Source: Chloroflexota bacterium (lineage in GTDB: Bacteria > Chloroflexota > Dehalococcoidia > SHYB01 > JACPQI01). Taken from it: a stretch of 19,623 nt of DNA. The translations under genes and the position numbers were made by a program. The notes under the pieces were generated by a model. The model saw nothing but the letters and a program-made list of their open reading frames with translations. It was not told the origin of the DNA and searched no databases. Location of the stretch: assembly GCA_016190545.1 (NCBI GenBank), contig JACPQI010000036.1, positions 1 through 19,623 of the forward strand. Reading direction: 5' to 3'. This document shows positions 14,631 through 19,623 of the stretch, one piece after another. Position 1 is the first letter of the stretch; every line of letters starts with the position of its first letter.

Positions 14631-14875
14631 CTCACGCCTCCAGAGCCACGTACACTGTTGCGGGATCTCCAGCCTTCGCAAAGGTGCTTCTGGGAGAGTC
14701 CGCATCGCCGCGAGCGGGCATCCCACTGCGCTGGTTGTCGGCCTGCTCGCTTAGGTCTATCAGACGCTCACCGGTGCCCTTGGCCTTGCTTCCTTGCACG
14801 TCGCCCTCGACAACACGATGCAGTCCCGTTACAAGAACGTTCCATGGCGCGCACAGGGCTGTCGAAGCGCTTACC

Positions 14876-14904
14876 AGTATCTTTCCGAGACCGCGCCCTG
14901 TCAA
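14876..14904 (-). promoter_or_regulatory. Sigma70-like promoter for the FMN oxidase operon
   Basis: On the minus strand a perfect -35 TTGACA (14899-14904) is followed after exactly 17 bases by GATACT (14876-14881). Transcription would start near 14869, leaving a leader of about 240 bases before the ATG at 14630. Confidence 0.5.
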
Positions 14905-14950
14905 TCAAAGGGACGGGCCACACAACGATTCCTGAAGCTATCCTGAAATC

Positions 14951-14997
14951 CCTCACCCCCTCTGACCTCCCCCGAGGACGAATTTCGGGATGCGTTC
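14951..14997. repeat. Dispersed intergenic repeat, copy C (partial)
   Basis: GGACGAATTTCGGGATGCG at 14976-14994 differs from bases 1153-1171 at two positions. The preceding CCCCCTCTG and CCTCCCC tracts also resemble that copy. It lies between divergent genes. Confidence 0.55.
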
Positions 14998-15051
14998 ATG
15001 TATCATGGGTGGTGACGCGACTTCCAGCGACAAAGAAAGGGACGATTGAGC

Positions 15052-15813
15052 ATGGGCCAACTAAGAGATAAGCTGGCAAGAATTGGAAAAGGCTCGTCCG
15101 CGCCTATCGGGTTCGGCGCGCTGGTCAGCCACCAGGCCGCGCCTGCCCTCCTTCTCATTGCCGAATTAGGAAAGAGTGACGCCGCCCTGGCCGCCCGGGC
15201 CACCGCCGCCGGGGCCGACGCCGTGCTGGTGACCGGCCAAGCCACCATCAAGAACGCGGATGGCGGCAAGCTCTTGTGGGGCATGCGCCTGGATGCCGCC
15301 AACGACACTCTCCAGAACGCTATCGGGCAAGGCTGCGCCTTTCTTCTCTTCTCGCCGGACACAGCCCCCGCCGCCATCCTCCGTGAAGAGGCCATTGATA
15401 AAGTGCTGGCGGTCGAGGGAGAGCCGCCGGATACCCTCCTCCGCATGGTCGACACCCTGCCTGTCGATGCCCTATACCACAAGCTGACCGGCGATACCTT
15501 CACCGTGCAGCAGGCGATGGGCTGCGCCCGTCTCGCCCGGCTTGCGGACAAACCGCTGCTGGTCGCTCTCGTCCGCGAGCCGTCCAAGGCGGAGATGGAG
15601 GCGCTGCGCGACGCCGGCGCTCTCGGCCTTGTGCTGGAGGTAAAGAGCAAAGAGCAGGCGGACCGGCTCAAGGATGTGCGACAGGCCTTGATTCAGCTCG
15701 CGCCGCCGCGCAAGAGCCGGGAGACGGGACGCCGCTCCGCTGTCCTGCCGTCGTTGGGGCTGGTCACGGAGAAGAGCGCGCCCCCTCCCCCCGACGAGGA
15801 CGATGAGCCCTAA
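15052..15813 (+). CDS. Unknown protein, TIM-barrel-like alternating strands and helices
   Basis: The 253-residue soluble protein shows regular beta-alpha units: ALLLIAEL (about 32), ADAVLVTG (55-62), CAFLLFSP (95), DKVLAVEG (116), DALYHKLTG (139), PLLVALVREP (168) and LGLVLEVKS (192). This resembles a (beta/alpha) barrel such as those of indole-glycerol phosphate synthase or dihydropteroate synthase types. No catalytic motif is recognised. The last 35 residues are charged and disordered (PPRKSRE ... PPPPDEDDEP). The start at 15052 is an ATG with AAAGGGA upstream; a TTG two codons earlier is possible. Its stop codon overlaps the stop of the convergent MFS gene. I recall similar hypothetical proteins from Dehalococcoidia genomes but cannot confirm it. 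Confidence 0.72.
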   Translation: MGQLRDKLARIGKGSSAPIGFGALVSHQAAPALLLIAELGKSDAALAARATAAGADAVLVTGQATIKNADGGKLLWGMRLDAANDTLQNAIGQGCAFLLFSPDTAPAAILREEAIDKVLAVEGEPPDTLLRMVDTLPVDALYHKLTGDTFTVQQAMGCARLARLADKPLLVALVREPSKAEMEALRDAGALGLVLEVKSKEQADRLKDVRQALIQLAPPRKSRETGRRSAVLPSLGLVTEKSAPPPPDEDDEP

Positions 15814-17093
15814 AGCCGGCGTATCCCCGGCTCCCGCAGCCACAGCGCGGCCAGCAAGCTGACGCAGGACGTCCCCATGATGACCAGCGCCCACTGCACC
15901 GTGAGCGCGTCCGCCATCACCCCGGCGATCAGCCCGCCCATCTGCGAGAGGGATATCTCCAGGGTCATCATGCTCATGACCCGGCCGCGGAACTCGGAGG
16001 GCGACATCTCCAGCAGGATGTCGTTGCTGGAGGCCCGCAAGACCGATTGGGCCGCGCCAGCCGTCACGAGCAGAATGATCACGACCGCCAGCCACTGTAC
16101 GCCACCCAGCGCCGCCACCACCAGGCCGAAGCCGAAGGCAGCGACCAGCATCGTCAGACCCTTCGGCAACTGGCTGCCGAAGGTGGCGAGGACAAGGGCC
16201 CCAGCTAGAGCGCCGGCGCCGGTCGCCATCAGCAGCATGCCGTAACCGCCAGCGCCAATGTCCAGCACTTCATCGGCATAGATGGTCAGGAGGGTGGTCA
16301 TCGGGAAGGCGAAGAACATGGGGATGAGACTCACCATCAGCACGGTGAAGATGGTCCGCCGCGACCACACGAAGGTCAGGCCCTCGAGCATTTGGCTCCA
16401 CAGTCCGGAGGCCCGCTTGCCGAACGACGCCTTGGGAATGTGGGCAGCCGCTGTGGCTGCCAAGACCAGGGTGAGCAGCGCTCCCATCATCATGTAGGAG
16501 CCGTCTACGCCGACCCAGCCGATGAGCAGCCCAGCCACCGCCGGCCCCAGGACACGCGTCGAGTTTACCCCTACCTGCATGAGGGAGACGGCGTTGGACA
16601 GCTCCTCCCTGGGCACCACCTCCGGAAGGAGCGTGAGACGCGCCGGGTTGTTGAACGCCAGGCCTGCGCCAAGCGCAAAGGCAGTCAGGTACAGGTGCCA
16701 GATCCGAATGAGGCCCGTAGCCACCAGCAGGGCCATGACTGCGGACAGAAAGAGGAGCAGGACAAGGCTACCCAGGAGGACCGCCTTGCGGTTGGCCCTA
16801 TCAAGCACCACACCAGCCAAGAGTCCCATAAAAAACTGGGGCAAGGCCCTGGCCATGTTCACCAGCCCCAGGTCGAGGCCGGAATGGGTCAGGTCCCAGG
16901 TCAGCCAGTTCCGCGCCACCACCTCGCCCCACATAGCACCGGAATAGGCGACCTGGCCTATCCACAGCATGCGATAATCGCGGTGGCGCAAAGAAGCAAA
17001 GGTGCCGAGGCCTGCGCTGCGCGGGCGCTCCACCGCCTCCTGGGATGGCGGCGCTGCTGTGGTGGATTCCACCGTCTGTTGCGTGTCGTCCAT
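15810..17093 (-). CDS. Major facilitator superfamily exporter (MFS_3/EntS-like)
   Basis: This 427-residue integral membrane protein has about 12 hydrophobic segments and a cytoplasmic N-terminal tail of about 35 residues. MFS motif A is present as GLLAGVVLDRANRKAVL (about 90-106), and a related form GRVMSMM appears in the second half. The start of the core, FASLRHRDYRMLWIGQVAYSGAMW, is typical of the MFS_3 group that includes the enterobactin exporter EntS and many drug-efflux pumps. Substrate is unknown. The ATG at 17093 is preferred to a GTG at 17132, since that codon falls inside the promoter at 17123-17151. No strong ribosome-binding site is visible. Confidence 0.88.
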   Translation of the reverse strand: MDDTQQTVESTTAAPPSQEAVERPRSAGLGTFASLRHRDYRMLWIGQVAYSGAMWGEVVARNWLTWDLTHSGLDLGLVNMARALPQFFMGLLAGVVLDRANRKAVLLGSLVLLLFLSAVMALLVATGLIRIWHLYLTAFALGAGLAFNNPARLTLLPEVVPREELSNAVSLMQVGVNSTRVLGPAVAGLLIGWVGVDGSYMMMGALLTLVLAATAAAHIPKASFGKRASGLWSQMLEGLTFVWSRRTIFTVLMVSLIPMFFAFPMTTLLTIYADEVLDIGAGGYGMLLMATGAGALAGALVLATFGSQLPKGLTMLVAAFGFGLVVAALGGVQWLAVVIILLVTAGAAQSVLRASSNDILLEMSPSEFRGRVMSMMTLEISLSQMGGLIAGVMADALTVQWALVIMGTSCVSLLAALWLREPGIRRL

Positions 17094-17122
17094 GTGCAGA
17101 CTGCTACTTAGCCCATCGCCCC

Positions 17123-17151
17123 ATCCTGTCACAGGCCGAGTGCCACGTCAA
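17123..17151 (-). promoter_or_regulatory. Sigma70-like promoter for the MFS gene
   Basis: On the minus strand TTGACG (17146-17151) is followed after 17 bases by CAGGAT (17123-17128). Its form matches the stronger thyX promoter (TTGACG, 17 bases, TAGGAT). The untranslated leader would be about 20-25 bases. Confidence 0.4.
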
Positions 17152-17229
17152 GCCGATGAAAGGCGCACGCGCGATACTATGAACGCAAGCACAACTTAGA
17201 ACTTGTCCGAAAACCCTCACCCTCTCGGT

Positions 17230-17258
17230 CTCCTGCTCCCTTGGCAAGGGAGCAGGAG
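17230..17258. repeat. Perfect inverted repeat with 13-base arms
   Basis: Arms at 17230-17242 and 17246-17258 (CTCCTGCTCCCTT and its complement) flank a GGC loop. It lies in the spacer between the ends of the MFS upstream region and the thyX stop. Read on the minus strand it is downstream of thyX, and a weak TTTT follows about 20 bases on, so it may help end that transcript. Confidence 0.55.
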
Positions 17259-17273
17259 AGGAGTAATAAGAAG

Positions 17274-17335
17274 CTGGGGGACACCCCCAGGCCCCCGTCA
17301 GAAAGGGCTTCGCCCTCTCTGAACTCTCCGCACTC
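17274..17335. repeat. Dispersed intergenic repeat, copy B
   Basis: The segment begins with a small hairpin (CTGGGGG-ACA-CCCCCAG, 17274-17290), continues CCCCCGTCAGA and then a second hairpin around AAGGGC-TTC-GCCCT. The first half matches copy A at 1100-1130. It sits just downstream of the thyX-like gene. Confidence 0.65.
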
Positions 17336-17376
17336 AAGCAGTTCCCGGATTGGCTCTTAGCCGCGCATGGCGCCGC

Positions 17377-18840
17377 CTACGACCGTAATCGCAAGCCCTT
17401 GAACAGGACAGGATGCGCCGCCTGCGCCTGCTCCATCGCCTGTAGCATCACCCGCCGCAGCGTGAAGTGGGCCTGCGGGCTCGTCCGCAGCTTGAACAAG
17501 TGGTAGCACTCCCGCAGGTTCATCTTGCACAGCACCCGGCGCCGGTGGGCGTGGGTCACCACGTACGAGGCCTGGGCTGGGAACTCATCCGCGATGGCCG
17601 AGTAAGCGCGCTCCGCCTTCTTCATCGCCGCCGCGAAGTCGCCCTCGCAGCCGGCCTCGCGCACCAGGTCCGGCGTCACGTATCCGTGCCTGGGCGAAAG
17701 CGCCTGGGCGATGTAGCTCTGCATCCGGTGCCGCTTCAGCTCCCGGTACGCGCCGTAGTCCAACAGCATATCGAAGGTGTAGTAGGTGTACTCCAACTCC
17801 CGCAACGGCGCATCGTGTGGCCCCAACTCCCTCAGCGCAGCGTCGATGACCTGCTCCTTCTCCGCGACGGGAAGCGCCTTGGCCCGCTCCCGCACCGCCT
17901 CGAAGGGCTGGTCCGAGTCGCGGTAGAGCAGGGCAGCCACCACCCTGTCCTGGGCATCCCGGTCATAGTCCACCAGCTTCGCGTGGCTTTCTTCGTCCGC
18001 TGGCATTTCGATGCTGTGCTGCTGTTTGCTCAGGTGCGTCTGGGCGCGACGGGTGAGCGTCAGGTAGCGGTTGTCCGTGGCGTACTTGATGAGGGTCGGC
18101 GTGATCTTCCGCCCCTCCGTCTTCAACTCGGAGCCGAGTTGCTGCGCCTCGGCCAGGTCGGACGAGAGCAGCTTGGTGATGGCATGCTCCAGAACACGCG
18201 CGTTCATCGTCACGCCAACGTTTGTCAGCGTGGACGCGGGCAGCAGGATGCGCACGTGGTCCATCGCCTGCCGCCGCATCCGCAGCGTATATGCTTTCTC
18301 GTTCTCGCCCTTCTCTTGCGGCTGCTGGGTCTTCAAATAATCAATGACGCGTGGGATGAGAGCGTGGTAGGTCTGGAACAGGCCGTCGCAGGCCTCGCGG
18401 TAGAATGCCAGCAGTCCGGCTTTCCGCCCCTTGCCTTTCGCCGGTTGGGCGAACTCGGGCGGCACCAGGTAGCTGCCCGCATCGATGACCTGGTAGCGGG
18501 AGGAGAGCTCCGTGTAGGAGGCGAGCCGGTTGTCCTCCAAGTCGTCGCACACCAGCCGCGACACGTTTTCCACCGCCATGTGCAGCACCGCGTGCTCGGC
18601 GACAGAGGCGTGGCCGTAGCCCACCACCCAGCGCTGGTGGAAGTCTGCCGCCTTCGCCTCTGTCACCTTCTTCGCGATCTCGTCGAAGGGTTCCGGGCTG
18701 CGCGAGGTCATGGCGAAGACGACGGCGATCTGCTCCTGGCTCAATGTGTGCGGGTCAAGCGGGTACACTCGGCGAGCGCGGGCGTCCGCTGCGAAGCCAA
18801 GTTGGCGCGCCGGCGATGGCGTAGGGGATGTATCGCTCAT
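17377..18840 (-). CDS. thyX: Two-domain ThyX-like FAD-dependent thymidylate synthase family protein
   Basis: At 487 residues it is about twice a usual ThyX (around 220-250). Half one (about 25-240) has GHASVAEHAVLHMAVENVSRL (74-95), the signature region DNRLASYTELSSRYQ (103-117), RILLP (197-201) and MNARVLEHAI (212-221). Half two (about 260-487) has FDMLLDYGAYRELKRHRMQSYIAQALSPRHGY (356-387) and NLRECYHLFKLRTSPQAHFTLR (441-462). The ThyX motif RHRxxSx(n)SxR is split: half one has DNR in place of RHR but keeps S-x-R, while half two keeps RHR with a longer gap before S-P-R. ThyX makes dTMP from dUMP using FAD and methylenetetrahydrofolate. Whether this protein is active, regulatory or has another substrate is open. 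It has its own promoter (18864-18892) and a weak ribosome-binding site. Confidence 0.82.
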   Translation of the reverse strand: MSDTSPTPSPARQLGFAADARARRVYPLDPHTLSQEQIAVVFAMTSRSPEPFDEIAKKVTEAKAADFHQRWVVGYGHASVAEHAVLHMAVENVSRLVCDDLEDNRLASYTELSSRYQVIDAGSYLVPPEFAQPAKGKGRKAGLLAFYREACDGLFQTYHALIPRVIDYLKTQQPQEKGENEKAYTLRMRRQAMDHVRILLPASTLTNVGVTMNARVLEHAITKLLSSDLAEAQQLGSELKTEGRKITPTLIKYATDNRYLTLTRRAQTHLSKQQHSIEMPADEESHAKLVDYDRDAQDRVVAALLYRDSDQPFEAVRERAKALPVAEKEQVIDAALRELGPHDAPLRELEYTYYTFDMLLDYGAYRELKRHRMQSYIAQALSPRHGYVTPDLVREAGCEGDFAAAMKKAERAYSAIADEFPAQASYVVTHAHRRRVLCKMNLRECYHLFKLRTSPQAHFTLRRVMLQAMEQAQAAHPVLFKGLRLRS

Positions 18841-18863
18841 CGTGGCTGATAGACCTCGATGGT

Positions 18864-18892
18864 ATCCTAGAGTCCCCTGGACGTACCGTCAA
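18864..18892 (-). promoter_or_regulatory. Sigma70-like promoter for the thyX-like gene
   Basis: On the minus strand TTGACG (18887-18892) is followed after 17 bases by TAGGAT (18864-18869). The likely start of transcription, about 18857, leaves a leader of roughly 17 bases before the ATG at 18840. Confidence 0.6.
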
Positions 18893-18949
18893 GGGAAAAC
18901 AGGGCCTCGCGGATTTCATGCCAGAACCTTGGCGGGGCTTTCCAGCGCA

Positions 18950-18979
18950 TTGAAAAGTGTGGGCGCAAATTGCTAACAT
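18950..18979 (+). promoter_or_regulatory. Sigma70-like promoter for the hemQ-like gene
   Basis: TTGAAA (18950-18955) is followed after 18 bases by TAACAT (18974-18979), 36 bases before the GTG start at 19015. It is divergent from the thyX promoter, and the two -35 boxes are about 57 bases apart. Confidence 0.5.
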
Positions 18980-19014
18980 AGTCTTTCCGACGGCACATGT
19001 CCAGGAGGCGCACC

Positions 19015-19623
19015 GTGGCACAAAACGCACAGAACGGCAGGCAACTCGTCAAGTTCACCTTCTACAAAGTCAGCAACGCCTGGCGGCTTCTTCCCGCCCA
19101 GGAGCGCGAGCGCGGCAAGGCCGAGTTCTGCGCCGTCCTCGACGAGCTGTCCGACCGACTTATGGTACGCAGCTACAGCCTGGTGGGACTGCGCGGCGAC
19201 GTGGACATCATGCTGTGGCTCGCCTCCTACACCACAGAGCCGCTCCAGCAGCTCGCCACCCGCCTTAACGCTACGGCCCTCGGTCCTTACCTCACCATCC
19301 CCTATTCCTACCTGGCTGTCACTCGGCGCTCCATGTACCTCATCGGCCACCAACATACAGGACAGGAGCGGCTCAAGGTGCAGCCGCGCGGCTCCACATA
19401 CCTCTTCGTCTACCCCTTCATCAAGACCCGCGCCTGGTATGAGCTGCCCCAGCAGGAGCGCCAGGCCATGATGGACGAGCACATTGCCATCGGCCACAAG
19501 TACATGGACATCAAGATCAACACCACCTACTCCTACGGCATCGACGATCAGGAGTTCGTGGTAGCCTTTGAAGGCGATGACCCCACCCGCTTCGTCGACC
19601 TGGTCATGGACCTGCGCCTGACC
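19015..19623 (+). CDS. hemQ: HemQ-like chlorite dismutase family protein (3' end outside window)
   Basis: The reading frame is open for 203 codons to the window edge, and the family is about 220-250 residues, so only a short tail is missing. The start is GTG at 19015 with CAGGAGG six bases upstream. The C-terminal half has the ferredoxin-like Cld fold signature: YPFIKTRAWYELP (133-145), MMDEHIAIGHKY (152-163) with the probable heme-ligand His155, and YSYGIDDQEFVVAFEGDDPTRFVDLVM (172-198). The segment before it is INTTYSYG, without the arginine of true chlorite dismutases (KRKLYHSTG). That points to HemQ, the coproheme decarboxylase of the coproporphyrin-dependent heme route, rather than chlorite detoxification. 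No other heme gene is visible. Confidence 0.85.
   Translation, partial: MAQNAQNGRQLVKFTFYKVSNAWRLLPAQERERGKAEFCAVLDELSDRLMVRSYSLVGLRGDVDIMLWLASYTTEPLQQLATRLNATALGPYLTIPYSYLAVTRRSMYLIGHQHTGQERLKVQPRGSTYLFVYPFIKTRAWYELPQQERQAMMDEHIAIGHKYMDIKINTTYSYGIDDQEFVVAFEGDDPTRFVDLVMDLRLT

Larger units (their letters stand above)
14631..15051. other. Divergent spacer with promoter, long leader and repeat
   Basis: No convincing gene lies in these 421 bases. The left 240 bases appear to be an untranslated leader of the FMN oxidase transcript, running from the promoter at 14876-14904. The right part holds repeat copy C (14951-14997) and the upstream region of the unknown TIM-barrel-like gene, with a possible -10 TATCAT at 15001-15006 but no good -35. 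I did not recognise a known riboswitch or T-box motif in the leader. Confidence 0.55.

Noticed and set aside
14632..14904. 90-codon minus-strand frame ending one base before the FMN oxidase ATG
   Set aside because: Its TTG start falls within the -35 box of the promoter, codon use is less GC-biased at third positions than its neighbours, and the product matches nothing known. Kept only as a leader observation.
13422..15071. Long plus-strand frame (549 codons) opposite the FMN oxidase
   Set aside because: It is antisense to a clear FMN oxidase and xseB, has no family features, and its composition (Arg/Gln/His/Pro-rich) is typical of a GC-rich shadow frame.
17467..18849. Plus-strand frame (460 codons) opposite the ThyX-like gene
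   Set aside because: Antisense shadow of a recognisable ThyX-family gene; no motif, RBS or conserved pattern.
19015..19623. True chlorite dismutase (chlorite detoxification)
   Set aside because: The Arg-bearing KRKLYHSTG segment of true chlorite dismutases is INTTYSYG here, which fits HemQ better. There are no perchlorate genes nearby.

Overview
The window reads as a piece of a GC-rich bacterial chromosome, most likely a member of the Chloroflexota (Dehalococcoidia-like). This is inference. It rests on the type IV pilus gene style, the intergenic repeat family, a two-domain ThyX-like protein, and a HemQ-type chlorite dismutase-fold protein with the 'EHIxxGHKY' signature. No rRNA, tRNA, CRISPR array or insertion sequence was seen.

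Region 1 (about 180-10850) is a type IV pilus locus split into two divergent arms. The minus arm runs luxR-type regulator, unknown 267-aa protein, pilB ATPase, pilC platform, pilO-like, pilM-pilN fusion. After a 536-base repeat-bearing gap comes the likely main prepilin, closed by a strong hairpin terminator. The plus arm carries three overlapping minor pilin genes (GspI-, GspJ- and GspK/PilX-like), the last fused to two DUF11 domains, then an orphan OmpR/PhoB-type response regulator. The shared intergenic region holds a direct repeat with PhoB-box geometry, so the regulator may control one or both arms. No prepilin peptidase, PilT or secretin was found here.

Region 2 (about 10858-14904, minus) is a compact five-gene run transcribed from a good sigma70-like promoter: an FMN-dependent alpha-hydroxy-acid oxidase family protein, exonuclease VII small subunit, PHP-domain phosphoesterase-like protein, formyltransferase-fold protein, and a HAD protein resembling the EhaR group. 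The last four are closely spaced or overlapping. The PHP-formyltransferase-HAD trio looks like an uncharacterised metabolic module.

Region 3 (about 15000-19623) has an unknown TIM-barrel-like protein (plus), a convergent MFS exporter (minus, stop codons overlapping), a repeat-rich spacer, a tandem two-domain ThyX-like protein (minus) and a divergent HemQ-like gene (plus) that runs off the window end. Three copies or part-copies of a dispersed intergenic repeat sit at about 1100-1175, 14951-14997 and 17274-17335.
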